The position numbers were made by a program, and so were the translations under genes. The notes under the pieces are model-generated. The model had not been told where the DNA came from. It ran no database searches and saw only the letters and a program-made list of their open reading frames with translations. Source: Gemmatimonadaceae bacterium (lineage in GTDB: Bacteria > Gemmatimonadota > Gemmatimonadetes > Gemmatimonadales > Gemmatimonadaceae). From it: a DNA stretch of 64,000 nt. The DNA lies in the NCBI GenBank assembly GCA_019186945.1, contig JABAQJ010000002.1:85897-149896 (forward strand), read 5' to 3'. Of this stretch, positions 17,379 to 27,300 are shown piece by piece. The number at the start of each line of letters is the position of its first letter. The first letter of the stretch is position 1.

Positions 17379-17587
17379 CCGGTCTCCCCTGCGGAGGATA
17401 CGCCGATCAATCTCGCGTACCGGCGTGCGAGAAAACTGAACGATCGCGCGCGATCGATCAACGATCTGTGGCATGCGGTCGAGTACGCCACTGCCTCGCG
17501 ACGCCATTCGTGTCGTCCGTGCACCGGGTATTTCGTGACGTCGTCCTTCGCGGCGTCGCCGATGGTACTGGACATTGCGTCCGACAT
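17375..17587 (-). CDS. Possible small protein coupled to the downstream gene (uncertain)
   Basis: An open frame of 70 codons whose TGA overlaps the next ATG as ATGA, a layout typical of real gene pairs. The product (MSDAMSSTIGDAAKDDVTKY and on) is basic with no recognised domain. The opposite strand is also open here, and the composition is not decisive. I list it because of the coupling, at low confidence. Confidence 0.3.
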   Translation of the reverse strand: MSDAMSSTIGDAAKDDVTKYPVHGRHEWRREAVAYSTACHRSLIDRARSFSFLARRYARLIGVSSAGETG

Positions 17588-17824
17588 CCCTACAATTGTG
17601 CGATACGATCCGGCAAGCCACGTTGCGAATTGCCCGGAGACGAGGCGCTTCTCGCGCCCGAAAGCGCGGCCTGTGCCTCACACAGTGGCGGGGATCCTGC
17701 CAGGTTGCGTGTGTCAGCGAACTCCCCGCGATGCGCTCCGGGAATCGCCATGTCGCCCGCCGGCAGGAGAGGTAATTGTTCCTGAGTTGGTACGCACGTC
17801 CTCACCATTCTTCGGGAGGAGAAC
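17379..17824. other. Gap before the sigma2-FecR gene
   Basis: About 450 bases separate two divergent genes. The only things I see are the uncertain 70-codon frame, a 16-base perfect palindrome at 17441-17456, and a strong ribosome-binding site (GGGAGGAG) just before the gene at 17825. No promoter could be fixed by eye. Confidence 0.5.
17441..17456. repeat. 16-base perfect palindrome
   Basis: CGATCGCGCGCGATCG reads the same on both strands. It could be a protein-binding site in the region upstream of the sigma2-FecR gene, but GATC/CGCG words are common in this DNA, so chance is a real alternative. Confidence 0.35.
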
Positions 17825-19072
17825 ATGGCTGCCACGCTCAAGCAGGTCGATTCGCAAGTCGTCACTGCGCTCAGGGAGGGGGATGAACACGCCTTGGAGC
17901 GTGTCTTCTACGAACGATTCCCGGCCCTCCTGGAACTCGCTCGCGCAGACGTCCCAGACGCAGCGCGCGCATCGAGGGTTCTTGTCAACGTATTCCTCAG
18001 GGCTTGGCAGGAGCGTGCCCACCTGGACTCGCCGGCCTCACTCGATGCCATGCTGGACAAGGCCACTCACGAGGCGGCGCGGCGCGAAAAGGGGCGCATG
18101 GCGTCGCTTCATAGGTTCGAGGCGCATGAGGGTGTAAAGACCCAGCACAAGGTGGGTGTCCCGCCGACGCTGGACGAGGTGTGGGGCGAGGTGAAGGGCG
18201 CTCTGCACGGCACGACTGCGAATCATGCGGAGATGCAGCATCAGCGGCAGTCGCTCTCCAAGCACCACGCCGCGGAACACATGGCCGCCATCGGCAAGAA
18301 GAGCTCCCTGCCGATGCTCGCGTTAGGCGGCGTCGTGGCACTATCGCTGGCGTTGCTCGCCGTCTTTTTCTGGATCCCGTCGCGCGGATTGGACGGAAGG
18401 ATGACACGCGCCCTGGCCAACGTGGACACTCGAGAGATCAGCACCAACTCGGGCCAGCGCGGCAACGTAAAACTGGATGACGGCACGCAGGTGACGTTAG
18501 GCGCAGATTCCCGACTCCGGGTGCCGCCGTCGTTCCCGGCCACGCTTCGCGTCGTCGCGCTCAACGGAACAGCCACGTTCAATGTGCAGCCAGGATCGGC
18601 GCTTCCCTTCTATCTGCGCGTCGGTCGCGCCACTGTCGAAGTGACCGGCACTGTCTTCGCCGTCTCGTCGTATGCCGGTGACGAACGCACCCTCATTCGC
18701 GTGCGCGAGGGCACCATCAAGGTCAGCGCCGGCAGCGAGGAGCAGGAGGTAAGCGCCGGGAACGCCGTCTCCGTGGACGACGACGGGATCTCGACGCCAT
18801 CGACCAGCGAACTCTCGTCGGAACTCAGCTGGATCGACGGCCGAATGGTCATCACGGATCTGCCGATCGAGGAAGTCATCCCGCTGCTCCGCCGCTGGTA
18901 TCAGCTCGATGTTACCGTGGCCGAGAAGTCCTTGCTCGAACGGCGCGTATCCTGGAGCGCCGGGCTCGACTCGGCGAACGCAGCGAAAACCGCCATGGAA
19001 ACGAACGCGTCGGTCCTGTTCGACTACGATGGAAAGAAGTGGGTACTGCGTGACGTGGCGAAGAAGAAGTAA
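17825..19072 (+). CDS. Sigma-70 region 2-like / transmembrane / FecR fusion protein
   Basis: A 415-residue protein with an unusual domain order. Residues 12-95 read like ECF sigma region 2: ALREGDEHALERVFYERFPALL, then VLVNVFLRAWQERAHLDSPASLDAML and an arginine-rich end. Residues 100-155 are a His/Gln-rich linker. Residues 161-183 form one membrane helix. Residues 205-310 match the FecR fold (NVKLDDGTQVTLGADSRLR, LNGTATFNVQPGS, VEVTGTVFAVSSY, VREGTIKVSAG). Residues 340-405 resemble the DUF4974/STN-like end of FecR proteins. Normally an ECF sigma factor and its FecR anti-sigma are separate neighbouring genes; here they appear joined, and region 4 (the -35 reader) is missing. No TonB receptor gene is adjacent. 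It follows GGGAGGAG and ends at a strong terminator. Domain calls rest on my reading of motifs. Confidence 0.8.
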   Translation: MAATLKQVDSQVVTALREGDEHALERVFYERFPALLELARADVPDAARASRVLVNVFLRAWQERAHLDSPASLDAMLDKATHEAARREKGRMASLHRFEAHEGVKTQHKVGVPPTLDEVWGEVKGALHGTTANHAEMQHQRQSLSKHHAAEHMAAIGKKSSLPMLALGGVVALSLALLAVFFWIPSRGLDGRMTRALANVDTREISTNSGQRGNVKLDDGTQVTLGADSRLRVPPSFPATLRVVALNGTATFNVQPGSALPFYLRVGRATVEVTGTVFAVSSYAGDERTLIRVREGTIKVSAGSEEQEVSAGNAVSVDDDGISTPSTSELSSELSWIDGRMVITDLPIEEVIPLLRRWYQLDVTVAEKSLLERRVSWSAGLDSANAAKTAMETNASVLFDYDGKKWVLRDVAKKK

Positions 19073-19090
19073 AGCCGGTTCCTGACGGCC

Positions 19091-19131
19091 AACGCCGGAC
19101 CGATTCCAAACGCGGTCCGGCGTTTTCGTTT
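19091..19131 (+). terminator. Intrinsic terminator of the sigma2-FecR gene
   Basis: A 12-base stem (AACGCCGGACCG with CGGTCCGGCGTT) with a 10-base loop, followed by TTCGTTT, begins 19 bases after the stop codon. This is a textbook rho-independent terminator and marks the gene as a single transcription unit at its 3' end. Confidence 0.9.
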
Positions 19132-19204
19132 CGCACGCACGCCACACGGGTGCTGGTGGACGGCATCGCGGCGATCCAAGCTCGTCGACCCGTCATCCCG
19201 AAGG

Positions 19205-19582
19205 TCAGGAGACCCACAACCCGAGTGCCGACCCGAGGAAACCGAGCAACAGCACGAATACAGCTGCAACACCGAGGAATCCCGAGATCCCTTGTAACCA
19301 CTGCCAGAGGGGCCCGTCCGCAGTCCCTCGGTCGTATCGCTCGTGGTCCGCCACGATCCACGCGCCGAAAGCGCCCGCCGCGGTGAGTGCCAAGGCGACT
19401 TTCCATCGCGATGGCCAAACAAGGAGAACGCTCGCCAAGGCAACGACCGATGTTCCGCAGATCGCCAGTGAGACCATGAAGGGGATTCGACGCCCGAGTC
19501 CACGCATCAGCTCGGCCAACGTCGGTTCTGGTGCGCGCACGCTGCTGTTGGCTGAGTGCCCGTTCGGAGTTGGCGCAGACAC
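19205..19582 (-). CDS. Small membrane protein, three helices
   Basis: 125 residues with a polar N-terminus (about 30 residues) and three hydrophobic helices (about 35-57, 61-80, 98-124, the last ending ALGLWVS). No family is recognised. I chose GTG 19582: it comes 11 bases after the SDR stop codon and is preceded by AAGGA. The open frame continues upstream only through the SDR gene. It appears to be the last gene of the P1 peptidase/symporter/SDR operon. Confidence 0.6.
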   Translation of the reverse strand: MSAPTPNGHSANSSVRAPEPTLAELMRGLGRRIPFMVSLAICGTSVVALASVLLVWPSRWKVALALTAAGAFGAWIVADHERYDRGTADGPLWQWLQGISGFLGVAAVFVLLLGFLGSALGLWVS

Positions 19583-19593
19583 GTTGCCGTCCT

Positions 19594-20388
19594 TCAGTCC
19601 GCCATGCCTGGTGGTGTGTATCGCCCATCGACTGCCAGCCACCCACCGTCGGCGACAAGCACCGACCCCGTCACGTAACTCGCGGCATCCGAGAGAAGGA
19701 AGATCGTCGGCCACGCCATCTCGTCCGGCTGCGCCCAACGTTTGAGCGCGTTCTTCGCGGCGTAGGCGTCGTACCATGGCGCATTGGCCTTGATCGGCGC
19801 CGTCAGCGGCGTTTCGACGACACCGGGAGCGACGGCGTTGACGCGCACGCCGTGCGGTGCGAACTCCGCTGCGGCGGTGCGGACCATCTGGACGATACCG
19901 GCTTTCGTGGCGGCGTACACGGCCTGGCCGGGCTCAACCACTTGCGAGCGGATCGACGAGAAGAGGACGATGCTCCCCTGCCCACGTGCCGTGAGGATGC
20001 GCCCCGCTTCGCGCAGAACGTTGAAGCTTCCGCGCAAGTTGGTGCGAATGACGCGATCGAACTCGTCATCCGTGTATTTCAGGATCGGCTTTCTGACGTT
20101 GATGCCTGGCGTGCAGACTACTGCGTCGATTCGGCCCGCCCAGAGCAGCGTCTCCTCGAGAGCTGCCGTCGTCGCGGCCGTGTCCACGATGTCGACGGCC
20201 GCCGACGTAGCCGACCCACCGGCTGACCGGATCGCCGCCGCCACGCGATCGGCGGCATCGCCGTGGAGGTCGAGGCACGAGACCTTCGCGCCTTGCGCTG
20301 CGGCGACCAGGGCGACTGCCTCGCCGATGCCCGATCCCGCGCCCACGATCGCGACTCCACGGCCATCCAGCCGGAACTTGTCGGTCAT
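19594..20388 (-). CDS. Short-chain dehydrogenase/reductase
   Basis: A 264-residue SDR oxidoreductase. The cofactor loop GAGSGIG is at residues 16-22. CLDLHGD (38-44) suggests an acidic residue favouring NAD(H). The catalytic set is Asn117, Ser144/145 (LFSSI), Tyr158 and Lys162 (YAATK). The PG motif (VAPGVVETPLTAPI) and the VTGSVLVADGGWLAVDG end are standard. Substrate cannot be read; such enzymes act on sugars, polyols or steroids. Its ATG overlaps the symporter stop (ATGA), so the SDR may work on whatever the symporter brings in. Confidence 0.9.
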   Translation of the reverse strand: MTDKFRLDGRGVAIVGAGSGIGEAVALVAAAQGAKVSCLDLHGDAADRVAAAIRSAGGSATSAAVDIVDTAATTAALEETLLWAGRIDAVVCTPGINVRKPILKYTDDEFDRVIRTNLRGSFNVLREAGRILTARGQGSIVLFSSIRSQVVEPGQAVYAATKAGIVQMVRTAAAEFAPHGVRVNAVAPGVVETPLTAPIKANAPWYDAYAAKNALKRWAQPDEMAWPTIFLLSDAASYVTGSVLVADGGWLAVDGRYTPPGMAD

Positions 20389-21794
20389 GCGTGTCTACTC
20401 TCCCGGAACGGTGACGGCGAGGTCATCAGCGCGACCGCGCCCGCCATGACGGACGCAAGGAGGCCAAGGGCCGTTGGGGTAAGGCCGCCGAATCCCATCC
20501 CACCGGTCGCCAACTGGATCACGAGCATCACGCCGATGCCGGCAAGGATGCTCGCCATGGCCTGCCGCTCGCGGAATCGTGCGACGTACAGCCCGCCGAG
20601 GATCGGGACGAACAGGCAGACACCGAGGACGCTGTAGAAAAACGAGAGCGTTCCCACGATCGTTTGGGCGATCAGAGCGATCGCGATGCCTCCCGCACCG
20701 CCGGCCGCGGCGGCGATTCTGGCGACGTGGAGTACCTGCCGGTCGTCGGCGTCCCGTCGAACGTACTGCTTGTACAAGTCCTGCGACAACGACGTCGCCA
20801 GCATGAACAGAATGGCATCCGCGGTACTCACTTCGGCGGAGAACAGTGCCGCCAGCCCCAACGCTCCGATGGCGACGGGGACATCCTGTGCGAGCAGCGT
20901 TGGCAGCGCAAGCTGGGCCGATTCGAGCGACGGGTGCAACGACCTGGCGATCATTCCCAGTAGCGGCGGTATGAATGCGAAACCGAACAGGACGATAGCG
21001 TTCATGCCCACGCCGAACCGGACGGCCCGGTCATCGCGAGCACCGAAGACCTTCTGGAGCAGCCCCGGGGACACGATGAACGCCGGCATGAGCAGGAAGA
21101 GGTACGACCAGCCGGAGGCGCCGTTCGACCATATGGAGAAGTATGCTGCGTCCGCGGGTGCGCCACTTACGACGCCACTCCAACCACCGACCTGCCCGAA
21201 CGCCGCGGGCAAGGCGATCGCGAAACCACCGAGCAGGACCGTCAGTTGCAACATATTGACCCATGCGCTCGACAGTAGGCCGCCGGCGGTGAAGTAGAGC
21301 GTCATGACCGCGCCACCCAGGAGGCAGCCGACCCACTTGGGCAAGCCGGCTACGGCTGTAACGACTGTGGACAGGGCGATCAGCTGGCCGGCAAGTATGG
21401 CGAGCGTCCCGATCCAGAGCAGGACGGCCACGATTACCCGGAGCCGGCGTGAGAATCGGAACTCGAGGTAGTCGCCGACGGTTCGCAGGCCGCGCTCGGC
21501 AGCGATCCGTCGCATGCGGGGCCCCACCCACAGCGCCTGCACCAGGGAACCGGCAGCTGCCGCGCCGACCCACCACCATGCCGCCAGACCGTCGTGATAT
21601 CCCAGGCCGGCGGCGCCGACCGTCGAACCAGCGCCAATGTTGGCCGCCAGCACGGTGGAGAACAGCAGACCGGGGCCTAACGTCCGACCGGCAACGAAGA
21701 ACGAGTCGCTGCTCCGCACGCGACGCCCGATCCACAGGCCGACGGCGATCAGCAGACCGGAGTAGCCGAGGAGCAGGATCAGGGCGATCGGCAT
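20385..21794 (-). CDS. Sodium:solute symporter (SSS family)
   Basis: A 469-residue transporter with about 13 hydrophobic helices. Family motifs include DSFFVAGRTLGPGLLFSTVLAANIGAGSTVGAAGLGY in the first helices and LRTVGDYLEFRFSRRLR after them, then ALFSAEVSTADAILFMLATSLSQDLYK, the SSS signature region with sodium-binding Ser/Thr. It should use the sodium gradient to take up a small organic solute. The gene starts 9 bases after a P1 peptidase stop and overlaps the SDR start, suggesting a peptide, amino acid or sugar-acid substrate. Confidence 0.92.
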   Translation of the reverse strand: MPIALILLLGYSGLLIAVGLWIGRRVRSSDSFFVAGRTLGPGLLFSTVLAANIGAGSTVGAAGLGYHDGLAAWWWVGAAAAGSLVQALWVGPRMRRIAAERGLRTVGDYLEFRFSRRLRVIVAVLLWIGTLAILAGQLIALSTVVTAVAGLPKWVGCLLGGAVMTLYFTAGGLLSSAWVNMLQLTVLLGGFAIALPAAFGQVGGWSGVVSGAPADAAYFSIWSNGASGWSYLFLLMPAFIVSPGLLQKVFGARDDRAVRFGVGMNAIVLFGFAFIPPLLGMIARSLHPSLESAQLALPTLLAQDVPVAIGALGLAALFSAEVSTADAILFMLATSLSQDLYKQYVRRDADDRQVLHVARIAAAAGGAGGIAIALIAQTIVGTLSFFYSVLGVCLFVPILGGLYVARFRERQAMASILAGIGVMLVIQLATGGMGFGGLTPTALGLLASVMAGAVALMTSPSPFRESRHA

Positions 21795-21803
21795 CCAGCA
21801 GGC

Positions 21804-22880
21804 CTAACGCTTGTGCGACAGATCGCGAGCTGCCGGCAGGTTAGGCAACCCCGTTGCCTGCCGTGCCGCTCGCAGGATCGCCTCCGCCATGGCATCCGCG
21901 GCGAGGGCGCCGATGGTCGTGACATCCGCCTCTTCCGCGCGTTCGCCGGTCGCCAGCGAGAAGATCGTGTCACCATCGCCGGCCGTGTGGACCGGTGAGA
22001 TCGCCCGCGCATATCCGTCGTGCGCCATCTGTGCGATCTTCCGAGCCTGCGCCTTGGTCAGACGAGCGTTCGTCGCCACCACCCCTAACGTGGTGTTTTC
22101 GCCACCGCCGCGACCACCTGCGCGGCGCGTAGCGCCGGAACGGATCAGCTTGCGCGCATCGGCGAGCGTGCTGCCGTCCTCGCTGCGCACGCCGGCCACG
22201 ACCTGTCCGGTCGAAGGATCGACGATGTCTCCCAGCGCATTCACAACGGCGAGCGCGGCAACGACGAGCCCGTCCGGGAGCGTGATCGACGCCGTTCCGA
22301 CGCCCGCCTTCATCGATCGGGCTCCTCCCATGAGCTTCCCGACTGTCGCTCCCGCACCCGCGCCGACGTTTCCTTCGGCCACCGGGCCGGACGTGGCGGC
22401 CTTTGCCGCGCGGTACCCGCAGTCGGCCGTGGGGCGGATCTTCGGGTCGCCGACACCCAGATCGAACAGGATCGCCGCCGGCACGATCGGCACTTTCGCA
22501 ACCCGGGTGTCGAATCCGACGCCGCGTTCCTCCAGATAGCGCATGACGCCACCGGCTGCATCCAGCCCGAATGCGGAGCCACCCGCGAGGACGATCGCGT
22601 GCACGACCGAGACGGTGTTCACCGGGTCGAGCAGATCGGTCTCACGAGTTCCCGGTGCGGCACCTCGCACGTCCACGCCACCCACCACACCTTTCTCCGC
22701 AAGAACAACGGTGCAACCCGTCGGTCTGCCGGTGAGTCTGTAATGTCCAACCTTGATGCCCTTGACGACGGTCAGTCCCGTTGCGGCTCCGCCTTGCGCA
22801 GTCGCGGCGTCGGCTGCCACAATGCCAGCTACAACAAGTCCGTACATCCACCGTCGACGCACAGTCGATCGAATGCCCAT
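21804..22880 (-). CDS. P1-family peptidase (DmpA/BapA type) with signal peptide
   Basis: A 358-residue precursor. Residues 1-29 are a signal peptide (basic MGIRSTVRRR, hydrophobic core, end TAQ). The mature enzyme has the P1 pattern: LTVVKGIKVGHYRL, GCTVVLAEKGVVGGVDVRGAAPGTRETDLL, IVLAGGSAFGLDAAGGVMRYLEE, and GENTTLGVVATNARLTKAQ, in which the family self-cleaves before a Ser/Thr to make the N-terminal nucleophile. Members act as D-stereospecific or beta-aminopeptidases. The Leu in TTLGVV uses TTA, in the CGTTAGG word, right beside the cleavage site. The start at 22880 was chosen for the signal peptide and a GGAG site. It heads an operon with a symporter. Confidence 0.9.
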   Translation of the reverse strand: MGIRSTVRRRWMYGLVVAGIVAADAATAQGGAATGLTVVKGIKVGHYRLTGRPTGCTVVLAEKGVVGGVDVRGAAPGTRETDLLDPVNTVSVVHAIVLAGGSAFGLDAAGGVMRYLEERGVGFDTRVAKVPIVPAAILFDLGVGDPKIRPTADCGYRAAKAATSGPVAEGNVGAGAGATVGKLMGGARSMKAGVGTASITLPDGLVVAALAVVNALGDIVDPSTGQVVAGVRSEDGSTLADARKLIRSGATRRAGGRGGGENTTLGVVATNARLTKAQARKIAQMAHDGYARAISPVHTAGDGDTIFSLATGERAEEADVTTIGALAADAMAEAILRAARQATGLPNLPAARDLSHKR

Positions 22881-22981
22881 GGCCACGCTCTCCCAAGAGT
22901 GTTCGCTGGTCGATGCGCCCTGCGTGCCCTCCATGCACGCGCGGTGCTGCGCCTGGCGTCCAATCGCCGGTCGGCTCGCTC

Positions 22982-24277
22982 ATGAGAAAACGTAGCGTCC
23001 ATGACGCCGTGCTGCGAGCGGTCGAGGACGCTCGCGAGGAACTCGTCGCCTTCACACAGGCGCTGATCCGGATTCCCACGGTCAACCCTCCGGGAGAGAA
23101 CTACGACGCCTGCGCGCAACTCCTCGGGGACGCACTCGCCGGCGACGGCTTCGCGATCGAGTACCTCACGGCCGTGGGCCGCCAGGAGCATTCGGCCTCC
23201 TTCCCGCGCGTGAACGTCGTCGCGCGACGACCTGGTCGCCACACGAACCCCGCGCTACATCTCAACGGACATATCGACGTCGTCCCGGTTGGCGCCGGCT
23301 GGACGCGAGATCCGTTCGGAGGGACTGTGGAGCGCGGACGAGTGTACGGGCGCGGTGCGTCGGACATGAAGAGCGGAATCGCGGCCGCCCGGTTTGCCAG
23401 TCTCGCCATCGCGCGTGCCGGGATTGAACTGGCGGGTACCCTGGAACTGAGCGGGACAGTGGACGAGGAGACCGGTGGATGGGCCGGCGCGGCGTTCCTG
23501 GCAGAAACCGGACTCCTGACTCGCCCGCGCGTGGACTACGTAATCATCCCCGAACCGTTCGGCGTCGACCGCATCTGCGTCGGCCACCGCGGCGTGTACT
23601 GGTTTGAACTGACGACGCGCGGCCGCACCGCCCACGGAAGCATGCCGTTCCTGGGCGTGAACGCGATCGATCACATGGGAGCGGTGTTGCACCGGGTTCG
23701 TACCGAGCTGTCGCCTGCCCTTCGGCTGCGCCGGACGGCAATGCCGGTGGTTCCTGATGGCGCACGCTCCGCAACGATCAACGTGAACAGCGTGGAAGGC
23801 GGACAGGTAGGATTCGCCACCCAGTCGCCCTGCGTTGCCGATCGCTGCACCGCGGTCTTCGACCGCCGCTTCCTGCTCGAAGAATCGGTCGAGGAAGTTC
23901 GGCAGGAACTAGTGGCCTTGATCGCGGAGACCTGGAAGGACATCCCCGACCTCGACTGCTCACTCACCGATCGGCTTCTGGTGCTACCCGTCCGCACCCC
24001 GGACGGTTCACCGGCGATCTCCGCCGCTGGTGGCGCCATCCGGACGGTGCTGGGTCGCGACGCCACGCTCGTCGCCAGCCCGGGCACGTACGATCACAAG
24101 CACGTGACCGGGATCGGCGGCATTGTCGATTGCGTTGCCTACGGTCCCGGTCGACTCGAACTCTCCCACCAGCCTGACGAGTGGTGCGACATCGAAGAAC
24201 TGGTGAAAGCGACGCAAGTGCTGGCGCTCACGATCCTCAGCCTGATCGGTCCGACGGAACTCCGGCTGACACCCTGA
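22982..24277 (+). CDS. M20-family peptidase/deacylase (ArgE/DapE type)
   Basis: A 431-residue zinc hydrolase of the ArgE/DapE/CPG2 group. Metal motifs: LNGHIDVVPVG, GRGASDMKSG, the catalytic GTVDEETGGWAG, IIPEPFG, and a late His in LSHQPDEW. The dimerisation domain (GRTAHGSMPFLGVNAIDHM) sits in the middle. No signal peptide is seen, so it is cytoplasmic. Its substrate should be an N-acyl amino acid or a small peptide. It is divergent from the P1 peptidase gene (101 bases between starts), so the two may share a control region for peptide use. Confidence 0.9.
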   Translation: MRKRSVHDAVLRAVEDAREELVAFTQALIRIPTVNPPGENYDACAQLLGDALAGDGFAIEYLTAVGRQEHSASFPRVNVVARRPGRHTNPALHLNGHIDVVPVGAGWTRDPFGGTVERGRVYGRGASDMKSGIAAARFASLAIARAGIELAGTLELSGTVDEETGGWAGAAFLAETGLLTRPRVDYVIIPEPFGVDRICVGHRGVYWFELTTRGRTAHGSMPFLGVNAIDHMGAVLHRVRTELSPALRLRRTAMPVVPDGARSATINVNSVEGGQVGFATQSPCVADRCTAVFDRRFLLEESVEEVRQELVALIAETWKDIPDLDCSLTDRLLVLPVRTPDGSPAISAAGGAIRTVLGRDATLVASPGTYDHKHVTGIGGIVDCVAYGPGRLELSHQPDEWCDIEELVKATQVLALTILSLIGPTELRLTP

Positions 24278-24314
24278 ACGAGGCCCTTTCGACCCATCGT
24301 GGCTCTCTGGCGCG

Positions 24315-27300
24315 TTATTCCATGATGGGTTTGGCCTTGCCCGCCATCGACTCGTTGAACGCCTTCACGTCGGTCGCCATGAGCTTGTTGAACGCAATCT
24401 TCGCTGATCGCAGCTCCTTCTCCAGCTGCGCGAGGGTGGCGAGCGACGCGTCGGTCGGCCGGTAGTCCGCCCCACCCTGGACATCGCCCGCGCCGGTCCC
24501 CACTTCGCCGTTCAGCCAGATGAGGTTCATGAGGATCCGGTACTTTTCCACGTACCACTTGTCGTCACTGTGGAGGTCCGTCCTCGATAGCAGTAACAAC
24601 TCGACGTCCAGCGCCTTCCTGTCCAGGTCCGCGATCGTACGACCGACATCGCTGTCGGGGTCCGTCGCCTTACGCCGGTCTTCGAGCTGCCGGCGCATCA
24701 CCTCCAGTCGGTTGATCATGTCCGCCGCTTCGTTCATTGCATCGCGAATGCGTATCTGCGTGCGCGTGGACAGTACCAGATCCGCGTCCGAAGACGGCAG
24801 TGCCGGATCGCGCACCACGGAGAACGGTCTCGAGTAGCTGGCGCTGTCCACCGTCAGCCGAGCCAAGTATCGTCCTCCAGACGCCAGCGGCCCGGCCCGT
24901 TGCGCTCCCTCGATTCCCCAATGGATGATTGGCCGGGGCTTTCCATCCTTGAACCGGGCTTCCTCCCAGATATGCGGGTTGTCTGGCGGGGTGGTACGGA
25001 GTTCGACCTGCCGCGGGCCGTCGTAACGCAGATCCCACGTCAGCCGCAACGTCCCGGCGCGACCCGCGTTCTTCATCGTCCGTATGACGGTGCCAGTAGA
25101 ATCGATGATCTCCAGCTTCAGTGAATCCCTGGGCGCTGCCGCGAGCAAAACGTTGAAGTCGGCGCTACCGCTGCGACCCAGTCGGACGCCGGCACGCGGT
25201 TCGTACAGGTAGGCGCGCGCACCAGCGGCAACCTTGTCGCTCTGTTCCAACGTGCTGATGTCCTTCATGAGGTAGAGGCCACGCCCATAGGTGGATATCA
25301 CCACGTCGTGTCTGAGCTTCGAGACGGCAATCCAGGTGACGGGTGCAGCCGGCAGTCCCTCCTGGTACCGGGCCCACGTGATGCCGTCATCCATCGAGTA
25401 GAAGAAGCCGTGCCCAGTCCCGACGAACAGCATTCCTCGGCGATTGGGATTCTCGGCGACTGTCAGCACGTAGTCGAGCGGGTGGCCGTCAGGCAGTCCG
25501 TCGCTGATCCGCGACCACGTTCTGCCGAAGTCCGTTGTCTTGTAGAGGTAAGGCGCGCGGTCGTCCATCAGGTGGTAGTCTACGGCGACGTACGCCGTCG
25601 CCGCGTCGAACCGCGACGGCTCGATGCGGCGGATGGTACCCCAGGGAGCCATGCCAGCCACGTTCTTCGTGACGTCGTTCCAGTTCGTGCCGCCATCCCT
25701 GGTATTCCAGATCTTTCCGTCGTTGGTGCCCGCCCAGATCAATCCCTTCTGGATCTCGGACGGTGCGATCGCGAAAACCACTTCGCCGTAGAACTGCCCG
25801 AGGTTGTCCGCGACAATTCCGCCCGACGACACGATACGCGACGGATCCCTGGTGGAAAGGACCGGGCTGATGACCGTCCAGCTCTGTCCGCCGTCGATCG
25901 TCTTGAAGATCACTTGGCAGCCGTAATAGACAGCGTTTCCGTCGAAGGGGTCGATCGCCAGTGGCGGCGTCCAGTGGCATCGATACTGAAGGGCGTTCGG
26001 CTCGGAATCGAGCGTGTGTATGCCGGGACTAACGTGCCTGGCCCGGCCCTGCTTCGCATCCCAGCGCGTCACGGTGTTCCCATAGCAGGTCGCCCATACC
26101 ACGTCGGGATTGCCCGGCACGGGGATCGTGAAACCGGATTCGCAGCCCCCGAGGCCCTGCTGCCAGGCGGAGGCGTTTCCGGTGGGGCCACCGTAGTCGT
26201 CGAACGCCGGACCGCCAGGACGCCCGAACGATGGCACGTTAGGCACGGCGACGGGGTTGTCGTGCGGGCCACGCATGGTCCCATCGTCCTGCCGGTTGCT
26301 GTAGACCCAGTACGGCATCCTCGTATCGAGCGCCACGTGGTACATCTGCCCGATCGGCAACGTGAGCGTGAAGTAGGTTTGTCCGTGGTCGCGCGTGATC
26401 CCGGCGCCACCGTCACCGGTCAGGATCCAGTGGCTTGGGTTGCGTGGATCCATCCAGATGTCGTGACAGTCGCCACAACCTCGCTCGATCGTCGGGAAGG
26501 TTGCCCCGCCATCGAACGAACGCAGCAGGCTGCTGGAGGCCACCAGCACCTCGTTCTCGTTCTGCGGATTGACGGTCACCCGGATATAGTAGCCGGCGCG
26601 GCCAATCAGTCGGCGGTCCCAGCTCACCGCCGCCCAGGTATCCCCACCGTCATCGGAACGCCATAACGAGCCCTGATCCGCCGTCTGGATCAAGGCAAAC
26701 ATCCGCTTCGAGTTCGATGGCGCAATGGCCACGTCGATCTTCCCCACCGGCGACTTCGGGAGCCCCGGATGCGTGAGGCGCGTCCACGTCGACCCGCTGT
26801 CGCGCGAGACGTACACCCCGCTGCCCGGGCCGCCGCTGAACATCGCCCACGTGTGCATCACGACGTCCCACGTCCCGGCGATCATCACCTTTGGGTCGCG
26901 TGCATCGATGGCAAGCCCGGAACAGCCGGTGTTCGCATCCACGAACAGCACACGATCCCAGTGTTCGCCGCCATCGAGCGTCCGATAGACTCCCCTCTCC
27001 TCCTGAGGGCCGGTCGCCCTGCCTAACGCGCAGACATAGACGATGTCGGAGTTGGTGGGGTGAACGACGATACGCCCGATGCGGCCGGTTTCCCGCAACC
27101 CCATGTTCCGCCAAGTGGCGCCGCCATCCGTCGAACGATAGACGCCATCGCCCATGATGTCGGCGTCGCGAATCGCCCACGCCTCGCCCGTCCCGGCCCA
27201 CACGATGCGAGGGTTGGATGCGGACACCGCCAGCGCTCCGATCGCCTGCACGGGTTGCTCGTCGAAGATCGGCGCGAACGTGCGTCCTCCGTCGGTCGTC

